Shown piece after piece: positions 28,787-37,400 of a stretch of 64,000 bases of DNA (the stretch's first letter is position 1; every line of letters starts with the position of its first letter). The position numbers and the translations under genes were made by a program. The stretch covers positions 62,001 to 126,000 of the forward strand of contig DATKBT010000070.1 of NCBI GenBank assembly GCA_035546295.1, written 5' to 3'. This DNA comes from DATKBT01 sp035546295 (GTDB lineage: Bacteria > Acidobacteriota > Thermoanaerobaculia > Multivoradales > Multivoraceae). The notes under the pieces are model-generated. The model was not told the DNA's origin. It did not search any database and was given only the letters and a program-made list of their open reading frames with translations.

Positions 28787-28970
28787 TTTCAGCCTCCTGC
28801 AGACGGCGGTGGATCTTGGACGGCATGCTACGCCCGTTTCGCGGCGGTGCGCAGCGGTGGCCTCGCGACAGCGGTGGCCTCGAGCCGTCGGCTCCTCTAC
28901 GATCGAGCCGGCCGCCGAATTCCACCACGCGCGACCGCGCGTAGCGGGCGCCCGCCGACCGCGATCGGAG

Positions 28971-30620
28971 TCAATCGGATCCTGCGGCGGCCGTGGCGAG
29001 GTGCTCCGCGGGACGCCGATAGCTCACGCCCAGCTCGTCCAGGTGGCGCAGGACCGCCGGCAGTCGCGCGACGAAGCCCTCCCAGTCGCGGGCCTCCTTC
29101 GGGCTCCAGGCGACCTCCGCCATCGCCAGCGCGCGCGGGTAGACCATGTAGTCGAGATGCTCGCGGGTCGGGACGTGCTCGCTCCACAGGTTGCCCTGGG
29201 CGCCCAGGATGTGCTCGGCCTGCTCCGCGGTCAGCTCCTCGGGCACCGGCTCGAAGGCGTAGACGCGATCGAGCGGGAGGATCGATCCGGACCAGTTGGC
29301 GCCCGGAGGCTCCCCTTCGGGACCGGCCTGGTAGAAGTCGAAGTAGGCGTGCTCGACCGGGGTCATGATCACGTCGTGCCCCTGGCGGGCGGCCGCGATC
29401 CCGCCCTCGGTTCCGCGCCAGGACATCACCGTCGCGTTGGGCGCCAGCCCCCCCTCCAGGATCTCGTCCCAGCCGATCAGCCGCCTTCCGTTGGCGCTCA
29501 GGTGCCGCTCGATGCGCCGGATGAACCAGCTCTGGAGCTCCTCCTCGTCTGTCAGCCCCTCGCGCTCGATCACCTGCTGCGCCAGCGAGCTCTCCTCCCA
29601 CTGTTTCTTGGGGACCTCGTCGCCGCCGATGTGGATCCACGGCGAGGGGAAGATCTCCATCACCTCGTCGAGCACCGTCTCTAGGAACGCGAAGGTCTCT
29701 TCCGAGGGGCAGAAGATGCTCTCGAAGATGCCCCAGGTGGTGGTGACCTCGAGCTGCTCGCCGGTGCAGCCGAGCTCCGGATAGGAGGCGATCGCGGCGG
29801 TGGCATGCCCCGGCAGCTCGATCTCGGGGATCACGGTCACGAACCGCTCGGCGGCGTACTCGACCACCTCTCGCATCTGCTCCTTCGTGTAGTAGCCGCC
29901 GTGGCGAACACCGTCCATCACCGAGTCGTCGTCGTCGCGGGACCAGGTCGGGCTCTCGGCGCGCCAGGCCCCGACCTCCATCAGCCTCGGGTAGGCGTCG
30001 ATCTCGACCCGCCAGCCCTGGTCCTCGGTGAGGTGCCAGTGGAAGCGGTTGAGCTTGAAGCGCGACATGAGATCGACGTAGCGCTTCACCGTCTCGACGT
30101 CGAAGAAGCGGCGGGCGGTGTCGAGGTGCAGACCGCGCCAGGAGAACCGCGGCGCATCCCGGATGACGACCACCGGCAACCGCCACTCGACCCCGGGGGC
30201 CCGCTCGGCGCTCTCGACCTCGGGAGGCAGGAGCTGGCGCAGGGTCTGGAAGGCGTAGAAGGCGCCGGCCGGAGCCGAAGCCGCGATGCGCACGCCATCA
30301 GCCGACACCTCGAGCTCGTAGCCTTCCTCGGGCTGGCTCGCGTCGTGCTCCACCCGCAGGGTCGCGGCCCGCGCATCCGCCTCTTCGAGCGGCAGGCCGG
30401 TAACGCGGCGCAGCGCCGCGACCTGACGCGCGGTCACTTCGGCGAGCTGGGCGGCGGCGGCGACGGTGGTGGCGCCGCTCAGCACGTGCTCGCCCACGCC
30501 CGGCCGCACCGAGCTCGGAACGGGAACGACCCCGATCGGCCCCGGCGACGGCGCGGGCGTCCCGGTCGCGCATCCGGACAGCAGCACGGCCACGGCGATC
30601 AACGGGTGTCGGCCTCGCAT
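28971..30620 (-). CDS. GH20 beta-N-acetylhexosaminidase, lipoprotein
   Basis: A 549-residue lipoprotein. The lipobox is LLSGC (Cys17). A GH20 N-terminal domain (about 30-150) precedes the catalytic TIM barrel. The barrel has FSWRGLHLDTARRFF and FHWHLTEDQGWR, plus the signature pair Asp334-Glu335 in HIGGDEVPK, which act by substrate-assisted catalysis. WSEHVP and YMVYPRALAMAEVAW close the barrel. Start ATG 30620 has GAGGAGG just upstream; the longer frame to 31007 runs through a repeat. It removes terminal GlcNAc/GalNAc from chitin-like or glycan oligomers, anchored to a membrane facing the periplasm or outside. Confidence 0.95.
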   Translation of the reverse strand: MRGRHPLIAVAVLLSGCATGTPAPSPGPIGVVPVPSSVRPGVGEHVLSGATTVAAAAQLAEVTARQVAALRRVTGLPLEEADARAATLRVEHDASQPEEGYELEVSADGVRIAASAPAGAFYAFQTLRQLLPPEVESAERAPGVEWRLPVVVIRDAPRFSWRGLHLDTARRFFDVETVKRYVDLMSRFKLNRFHWHLTEDQGWRVEIDAYPRLMEVGAWRAESPTWSRDDDDSVMDGVRHGGYYTKEQMREVVEYAAERFVTVIPEIELPGHATAAIASYPELGCTGEQLEVTTTWGIFESIFCPSEETFAFLETVLDEVMEIFPSPWIHIGGDEVPKKQWEESSLAQQVIEREGLTDEEELQSWFIRRIERHLSANGRRLIGWDEILEGGLAPNATVMSWRGTEGGIAAARQGHDVIMTPVEHAYFDFYQAGPEGEPPGANWSGSILPLDRVYAFEPVPEELTAEQAEHILGAQGNLWSEHVPTREHLDYMVYPRALAMAEVAWSPKEARDWEGFVARLPAVLRHLDELGVSYRRPAEHLATAAAGSD

Positions 30621-30735
30621 CGATCCTCCTCGAACCATCTTCGGTCGCGTATTCCCCCGAAGGGGCGTCACTCCGGGCGCCGGCGTCCGCTCGCGCCCGG
30701 AGGCTCCGATGGCCGCGCCGCCGCAATGTCGCCGA

Positions 30736-30768
30736 CGGTTCGCCGTCGGTTCGCCGTCGGTTCGCCGA
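30736..30768. repeat. 11-bp tandem repeat, three units
   Basis: CGGTTCGCCGT occurs three times in a row (last base differs in unit three), in the gap between the hexosaminidase start and the CHAT fragment end. It lies 115-150 bp upstream of the hexosaminidase start codon. Confidence 0.85.
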
Positions 30769-30813
30769 AAACCTATCAGCGAGCCGGTTCGGCGGTCGCA
30801 CCCGCGCACCGCC

Positions 30814-31269
30814 TCAGCCGCCCCGACGCCGTGCCCACCTTCGACGCGACGCGATCCCCGCCGCGAGAACCGCCGCGACGAGACACAGCAACAGTAGAGC
30901 GCCGCCCGGCGCGGCGCGCCCCGCCCGTTCCGGGAAGGCGACGCCCCCCTCGCCGTCGCCGAGCAGCACGAATCCTGCCCAGTAGTAGGGGTGCCGGTAG
31001 CGCGCACGCGACCGCATCGCGGCCTTGGCCTCGCGGAGCGCCTGCGCCCGGCTCGCTCCGGACGAGAGCGACCGGTAGAAGCTCTCCATCAGCGCTGCGC
31101 TCGCCCGGTCGTTGACGCTCCACAGGCTGGCGACGACGGCCGGGGTGCCGGCGTAGAAGAAGGACCGTGTCAGCGACACCATCCCCTCTCCCGACACCAC
31201 GCTTCCGAGGGCGCTCTGGCACGCCGAGAGCGTCACCAGCTCGGCATCGAGCGCGAGGCGGACGACTCG
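30814..31269 (-). pseudogene. C-terminal fragment of a CHAT protease domain, out of frame with the TPR gene
   Basis: About 151 codons without a start, continuing the preceding TPR gene in another frame. The content is the second half of a CHAT domain: LDAELVTLSACQSALG (with the catalytic Cys), GEGMVSLTRSFFYAG, VASLWSVNDRAS and HPYYWAGFVLLGDG, then a C-terminal membrane segment (ALLLLCLVAAVLAAGIA). The first half of CHAT, including the catalytic His region, is absent from both frames. The simplest reading is an internal deletion of several hundred bases that also shifted the frame. An assembly error is possible. Confidence 0.8.
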
Positions 31270-32960
31270 CTCTCGGCGGCCGCCAGGCGGTCCCCGGTCC
31301 CGCCCTTCCCGCCGCTGCGCAACTCCGCCTGCAACGCCGAGATCCGGTCGAGCAGCCGCCGCTCCTGCTCGCGCAGCGCCGGCGGCAGTGTCTGGTGCAG
31401 GTCGGTCGAGGTCAGCGCCAGCGTGTCGAGGAACGCGCGGGCGCGAGCCCTCTCGGCGATCTCGAACGAGCGCTCGGCGCCGTCGGTCTCCCGCACGGCG
31501 ATCAGCTCGAGCGCCTCGTCGTAGACCTGGACCTTGCTCTGGAAGAAGTCGGTCTTGAAGCTCTCGATGCGCAGGCCGCTGCGCAGCGACTCGAGCGCGT
31601 CGAGCGCCGCCAGGTAGCTCGCCTCCGCCCGCGCCGGATCGCCGCGCCGCCGGTGCAGCCGGCCGAGCTCGCGCTGAGTCTCCCACAGCACCTTGCGATC
31701 GCCCGATCGCTGCGCGATCTCGAGTGCGCGCGCGAACGAGGAGAGCGCCCGGACGTCGTCCCCCAGTCCGGCGTGGCACTGCCCGACGTGCTTGAAGAGA
31801 GCGGCCTCGACCCGACCCGGGAGCCGGGCGACCAGCTCTTCGGCCTCACGGTAGGAGGCGAGCGCCTCCTCGAAGCGACCCTGATCGCGCCGGGCCTTGC
31901 CGCGGTTCATCCACCACGCGACCTCGTTGCCGAGGTCGCGGGCCGCCCGCGCATGCGCGATCGCGACGTCGAAGGCCGCGACCGCGCCCTCCACGTCCCC
32001 TCGCTCGAGCGCCACCAGCCCCAGCTCTCCGACACCGACCGAGAGCAGGCGCCGGTTGCCGAGCCGCTCCGCCTCCGCCGTGAACTCGGTGAAGGCGCGA
32101 TCGGCGTCGTCGAGCCGATGCAGCTCGAGAGCCGCAACGCCCAGCCCGTGGAGGATCGGCAGCCGGCGGCCGTCGGTGGGCTCGTCGATCAGGTTCGCCG
32201 CGCGCTCGAGATCGGCGATCGCCGCGCCATGGTCGTGGAGCTGGATGCGGGTGAGCCCGAGGTCGGTGTAGAGGCGCAAGGCATCGGCGGGCCGGCCGCC
32301 GTCGAGCGCGAGCCGCGCCGCCTCTTCGCGATAGCCGAGCGCGAGCTTCGGCTCGAGACGGAAGAAGTGCAGGTTGCCCCACGCTTCGAGCAGCGCCATC
32401 CGCTGCGCCGTCGAGAGCTCCATCTCCCGCCCCGCCGCCACGGCCGCCTCCAGCATCGACCCGGCCTCGACGTAGCGACCGGACGAAGTCCACGAGTTGG
32501 CGAGCTCGAGCCAGAGCTCGAGGCGCCGATCGGGCGCCGCCGTCTCCGCCAGCTCGAGGCGCTGTTCCAGCAGGTCGGCGGCCTCGGCGCGCTTGCCGCG
32601 CCGGGCGAGGAACCGCGCCACTTCCAGCGCCGCCTCGAGCTCGTCCTCGCGATCTCCGGCCGCGGCCGCCGCGACCCAGGCATGCCCGGCGCGCTCCGCC
32701 TCCGCCATCCTTCCCAGCTCGACGAGCAGCCGATGCCGCCAGCGGGCGAGCGCAGCCGGCGCGGCCCGTTCGGCGGCGGCCGAGCCGTCGACCAGCGCCA
32801 GAGCCTCCTCGGCGGCGCCGGCCGCCCGTAGCTCCTCGAGGCGCCGCTCGAGCTCGGTGCGCGCCGTCGCCCGCGAAGGCAGGGCGAGGATCAGAGCCAG
32901 GATCGGAGCGAGGATCAGAGCGACGCCGACCGCCCGGCGTAGGCTCCACGGGAAGGGCAT
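31233..32960 (-). CDS. Tetratricopeptide-repeat protein, truncated TPR-CHAT gene
   Basis: A 575-residue product: an N-terminal membrane/signal segment (VGVALILAPILALILALP), then about ten TPR-like helical repeats (residues 35-470). A stretch typical of TPR-CHAT proteins follows (LRSGLRIESFKTDFFQSKVQVYDEALELI, ERARARAFLDTLA), then the start of the coiled coil (RRLLDRISALQAEL). It then ends abruptly in a short out-of-frame tail and stop. The CHAT protease continues downstream in another frame but lacks its first half. It is third in an operon after a sigma factor and anti-sigma factor (9 bp gap). Intact relatives are caspase-like proteases; this copy is probably inactive as a protease. Confidence 0.85.
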   Translation of the reverse strand: MPFPWSLRRAVGVALILAPILALILALPSRATARTELERRLEELRAAGAAEEALALVDGSAAAERAAPAALARWRHRLLVELGRMAEAERAGHAWVAAAAAGDREDELEAALEVARFLARRGKRAEAADLLEQRLELAETAAPDRRLELWLELANSWTSSGRYVEAGSMLEAAVAAGREMELSTAQRMALLEAWGNLHFFRLEPKLALGYREEAARLALDGGRPADALRLYTDLGLTRIQLHDHGAAIADLERAANLIDEPTDGRRLPILHGLGVAALELHRLDDADRAFTEFTAEAERLGNRRLLSVGVGELGLVALERGDVEGAVAAFDVAIAHARAARDLGNEVAWWMNRGKARRDQGRFEEALASYREAEELVARLPGRVEAALFKHVGQCHAGLGDDVRALSSFARALEIAQRSGDRKVLWETQRELGRLHRRRGDPARAEASYLAALDALESLRSGLRIESFKTDFFQSKVQVYDEALELIAVRETDGAERSFEIAERARARAFLDTLALTSTDLHQTLPPALREQERRLLDRISALQAELRSGGKGGTGDRLAAAESESSASRSMPSW

Positions 32961-32969
32961 GGCGCGAGC

Positions 32970-33743
32970 CTACTCCTCCGCCACCTCCACCTCCACCCAG
33001 GACGAGCGCCCGAAGACGCGATCTGGCTCGTCGGCGCCGCCGGTGAACGCGACCACGCGCCACCGGAAGCGGGAGCCCTCCCGCAGCCGGCTCCGCAGCG
33101 AAGGCGGTGGCTCGATGGTCGTCTGCGTGGTGGTCAAGCGGTGGGGCTCGCCCAGACCGGTCTCCGCCCCGCCCGCGCCCGCGCCCCCGACCTCGATCTG
33201 GACCTCGACCTGGTAGAGCAGGGGCGCCGGCGCCGCCACCGACCAGGAAAAGCGGTCGACAGCGGGAACGCGACCGGTCGGCTCGGTGAGCAGGATGCCG
33301 CCGCGCACCTCCGACACCGGCGCGCCGGAGGAGTTCCAGGACCACCACCACCACCCCGCCACCAGCGCCAGGACCGCGGCCGCGATCGCCATCCACGGTC
33401 GCAGCGAGTCGCGCCCCGGTCGCACCTCGCGATCGCGCCAGGGCGCCGGGCGTGCGCGCAGCCGCTCGCGGGCGGCGGCCCAGTCCTCCTCGTCGAGGTT
33501 CGCGTCCGACGTCCCGAGCCCGGCCAGCAGCTCGCGCTCTCGGCAGCATCGGGCGCAGAGCGCCAGGTGGGCCTCCACCCGTCTTCGCCGCTCGTCGGTG
33601 AGCGGCTGGTGATCCCGGAGCGCGATCTCGGCTGCGTCCGCCTCGAGCGCCGCCAGCTCCTCGACGCTCGGACACTCCCCGCGCTCCCGGCGCAGCCCGT
33701 CGAGACGAGCGCGGTGACGGCGCTCGAAGGTCGCCTCATCCAT
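32970..33743 (-). CDS. Membrane anti-sigma factor with zinc-finger-like domain
   Basis: A 257-residue single-pass protein. The cytoplasmic N-terminus has the anti-sigma zinc-binding pattern HLALCARCC (His-x3-Cys-x2-Cys, about residues 79-87). A membrane segment (AIAAAVLALVAGWWWWSW, about 143-160) follows, then a periplasmic beta sandwich (PAPLLYQVEVQI, FRWRVVAF) resembling FnIII. It overlaps the sigma gene by 8 bp, so it most likely binds that sigma factor. Release could be triggered by the periplasmic domain or the downstream TPR protein. Confidence 0.87.
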   Translation of the reverse strand: MDEATFERRHRARLDGLRRERGECPSVEELAALEADAAEIALRDHQPLTDERRRRVEAHLALCARCCRERELLAGLGTSDANLDEEDWAAARERLRARPAPWRDREVRPGRDSLRPWMAIAAAVLALVAGWWWWSWNSSGAPVSEVRGGILLTEPTGRVPAVDRFSWSVAAPAPLLYQVEVQIEVGGAGAGGAETGLGEPHRLTTTQTTIEPPPSLRSRLREGSRFRWRVVAFTGGADEPDRVFGRSSWVEVEVAEE

Positions 33744-34329
33744 GTCCGCGCTCCGGGATCACCAGCCGCTCCCAGGCGTTCGCGAAGTTGCGCCGCGCGT
33801 TCTGCAGGTAGGACCGTACCTGCTCCGACGAGTATCCGGTGACCTCCTCGATCTGCTGAAGCCCGAGACCGTCCAGGTGGCGCAGCAGGAAGACCTCGCG
33901 CTGGTGGGGCGACAGACCGTCGAGAACCCCGCGCGCCAGCTCGAGCTCCTGGCGCGCTGCCGCCGTCCGCTCGGTGAGGTCCGTCGTGGGCTCCGGCCGG
34001 CTCGCCGGCAGCACCCGCCGAGCGACCGCGTGCCGTCGGATCTGGTTGAGGCAGTGGTGGGTGGCGATGGTTCGCACCCAGGGCAAGAAACGCTCGCCAC
34101 GCATCGTTTCGAACCGCTCCCAGGCCTGCACGAAGACGTCGTGGCAGGCGTCCTCGGCGGCGCCCGCCTCGCGCAGGAAGTGGAGGCAGACCGCATAGAC
34201 CGGGCGCCGCGCCAGCTCGTAGAGCCCCTCGAAGGCCGCGGGATCGCGCCGACGCCGGAACCTCGCCACCAGCCGCCGCTCGTGCGCGGCCGCCGCCGGA
34301 TCCTCCGAGCTCGTACCCCAACTGGGCAT
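33736..34329 (-). CDS. ECF-type RNA polymerase sigma factor
   Basis: A 197-residue sigma-70-family protein. Region 2 is at about 24-92 (FEGLYELARRPVYAVCLHFL, ACHDVFVQAWERF, FLPWVRTIATHHCLNQIRR), and region 4 at about 127-183 (LDGLSPHQREVFLLRHLDGL, IEEVTGYSSEQVRSYLQNAR). It is first in the sigma/anti-sigma/TPR operon and overlaps the anti-sigma gene. It is 85 bp downstream of the beta-helix gene on the same strand. Confidence 0.93.
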   Translation of the reverse strand: MPSWGTSSEDPAAAAHERRLVARFRRRRDPAAFEGLYELARRPVYAVCLHFLREAGAAEDACHDVFVQAWERFETMRGERFLPWVRTIATHHCLNQIRRHAVARRVLPASRPEPTTDLTERTAAARQELELARGVLDGLSPHQREVFLLRHLDGLGLQQIEEVTGYSSEQVRSYLQNARRNFANAWERLVIPERGHG

Positions 34330-34414
34330 GGCGAGCAGCGTTGCAGGGCCGGCGCGGGCGAGTCAAGGCGCGCCGCCGACCGGCCGGGCACGCGAGCGTT
34401 CCTCTCGAACCCGC

Positions 34415-37400
34415 TCACGGCTGGCTGTCGAGATCGACGGCGAACGAGCCGCCGGTCTCGACCCGGAATCCGCTGGTCAGGATCACCCGCCGGGTCCGGA
34501 AGGTGACGTCGTCGCCGGACGAGACGACGAACGAGGTCCCGGCCGTGATCGAGCCGCAGGCCGAGAACAGGGCAGGGCCCGGGGTCGGGTTGTCGGCCAG
34601 GATCAGGTCGGCGTCAGCCGAGCACCAGGCGCAAGCCTGGCTCCGGCAGACGAACGGCAGGCCGTCGAACATCCCGCTGGCCTCGACCGTGTCGGCGCCG
34701 CAGGCCCCGGCGGGACGGTCGATCTCGAAGCTCACCACGCCCTGGGAGTCGGTGATGGCGGCGCCGAGCGCTCCGGCGCTCGGTCCCGCGATCACCTCGA
34801 AATACACGGTGGCGCCCGCGACCGGCGTGCTCAGGTCCTCGCGAACCAGCGCCCGCAGGAGCGGATCGGGCGCCAACAGAGAATCGAAGGCGTCGATCTG
34901 GCAGCGCAGGCAACGGTTCGCGTCGTCGGGGGTCGGCGGCGCCGGCGCGAAGCCCTCCGTCTCGCCGGCCTCGCCGGCGCCGTCGGGACAACGCTGGAGT
35001 GAATGCAGAGTCGCGCGGCCGCCGCCGGCCTCGTCGAGCTGAGGCTGATCGGCTGCGAGCAGGACCAGCAGGCCGGGGTCGGGATCGCCGCTGCCGTAGA
35101 CCACCGCGTCGAGCAGGTTCACGGTGGTGACCGGCGTGCCGTTCGGAAAGTCGCTGCCGTTCGCCTGGTAGACGGCCACCGCGTCGGGGCCGTCCTGGAG
35201 CAGGAAATCGTCGAACACCAGGTCGACCCCCGCGACATCGGCATTGCCGAGCACGAAGCGGCCCTGCGCGTCGGTGACCTCGCCGTCGAGGTCGAACGCC
35301 GCATACGAGGTATCGGTCTCGCCGTCGAAGAACACCACGACCTTGCCGACGAGCGAGGCGGCGCCGGCGCCCCGGAACAGGAGCTCGACCAGCTCGCGCG
35401 GGATCGGCCCCGGATCGGCGTCGACCTCGTTGATCAGCAACGTTGGCACAACAGGCGTCGAGTCGACCTCGTAGCACGCCGACAGCTCGGAGGTGTCGAG
35501 CTCGAAGGCGGTGCCGCCCGCGCCCGGCTGGCGGATCGCCAGCGCGGTCAGGAACGGTCGCATCGGGTCGATCCCGGGCACGGCGCGCCAGGCGGCGTTG
35601 CCGGTCACGTCGGTGGTCGCCGTGGTCGTCACCGCCAGCCGCTCGGCCTCGCCGTGGCCCGAGGGGTCGCAGCTCTCGTTCAAGTACAGCTCGATTCGGT
35701 AGGTGGTGCCGGGAGGCCCGCTCAGCGCGCCGGTGGCGATCCCTCCCGCGGTGTAGGCCCGGATCACGGGGAAGTTCTGGCGATGGTTGGGGCCGGCGTC
35801 GCCGTCGCCGGTATCGTTCGCGGTGACTCCGTCGCCGGCCAGGTCGATCCCGAGCCCCGCGGCGTGGCCTTTGATCTCGTTGCCGGTGAGCTCGTTGCGC
35901 ACGGTTCCCGAATCCTTCACGCCGATGCCGGCGCCCCCGGCGTTGGCGAAGACGACGTTGAGCTCGATCCGGTTGTCGTGAGCCCCGTCCAGCAGGACGA
36001 TGCCGTCGCCGCCGCCGTTGCCGGCGACGCGGTTCTTCGAGACCACGTTGCGCTCGGTGTCGACGCCGGCGAGCACGATCCCGTTGAGCGAGTTGGAGAC
36101 GATCTCGTTGCGCACGATGCGGTTGCCGCGGCTGCCGTCGGTGAGCAGCACGCCGCCCAGATCGTTCGGGGCGCCGAACAGGCCGAGGGGGGGCAGCTCG
36201 AACTCCCCGATGTTGTTGCCAACGATCAGGTTGTCGTGGCTCGCGGTGAGCGAGATGCCCACGCCGCCGCTGCCCGCGATCAGATTGCTCGGATCGTCGG
36301 GGCCGGGAGAGCCGATGCGTGACGAGCGGGTGGAGACGAGCTCGATGCCGTCGCCGCCGTTGCCGAGGGAGGCGCTGCCGTCGGGATCGGTGCCGATCTG
36401 GTTGCCGCCGTGGACGACGACCCCGACCGAATCGAGCACCAGGATGGCCGAAGCGTCGTTGGCCGAGATCACGTTCCGCTCCTCCCCGGTCGGTCCCCCA
36501 ACCTCGCCCCCCTGCACGGCGTTCAGGCGGAGCCCATTCCGCCCGTTGCCGCGTCCGGCCGTCCCAGCCCGATCGGTTCCGAGGTAGGACGAGACCAGCT
36601 TGAACCCGGGAGCGCGGTCGACGTCGATGCCCTCTCCCGTGAAGCGGTAGATGGCGAGATCGCGCACCTCGGAGCGACTGGCGCTGCCCGCGAAGCGCAG
36701 GCCGTCGGTTGCCGCCCCGGCGACCAGCCCGTCGACGTCGACCTGCTGCGAGCCCGGCGCGCCGCCGATCCGGGTCGTGCCGGTGACGAGAGGCAGGGAC
36801 GATCCGGGACGGATGAGGTATTCGCCGTCCTGGGCGGCGCCGGGCTCGCCAGGGCCGTTGGGGTCGAACAGGATCACGTCGTCGCCCGCCGCTGCATTCG
36901 CCTCCTGGATCGCTGCGCGCAGCGTGCACTCGGGCCTCTGTTGGCCCAGGATGGTGACCTGGAAGCCGGTGTCGCAGGCGCCGTTGCCGGCTGCGGCGTC
37001 GGAGAGATCGCGCTGCGAGTTGACCATGGTGGCGGGCCGCGACGCGCACGGCGAGAACTCCGAGGTGTCGCCGGTCGAGTCGCGGGTCGCGGTCGCGCTG
37101 ACGATCGCGGCGCCGAACGGGAACAGCACGCTGCCGTTCCCGGCGCCGTCCGTCGTCAGCGTCGCGAACCCGAGGATGCTCTGACCCTCGCCAAAGCCCG
37201 TCGGATCGCACTCGTCGTTGGCGAAGAGCTCGATCTGGAAGGTCTCGTTGGGATGGCTGGCGAGGCTGACCGACTTGCTGCCGCCGAGGTCCACGATGGT
37301 CGGAGCGTTCTGGCGGTTGTTGGCTCCGCCGTCGCCGTCGCCGGGATCGTTGGGGGTCGGACCGTCCGCGGAGTGATCGATGCCCAGCCCGCCGTTCTCG

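Noticed and set aside
31233..31269. Programmed ribosomal frameshift joining the TPR and CHAT parts
   Set aside because: No slippery run is seen, and a simple frameshift would not explain the missing first half of the CHAT domain.
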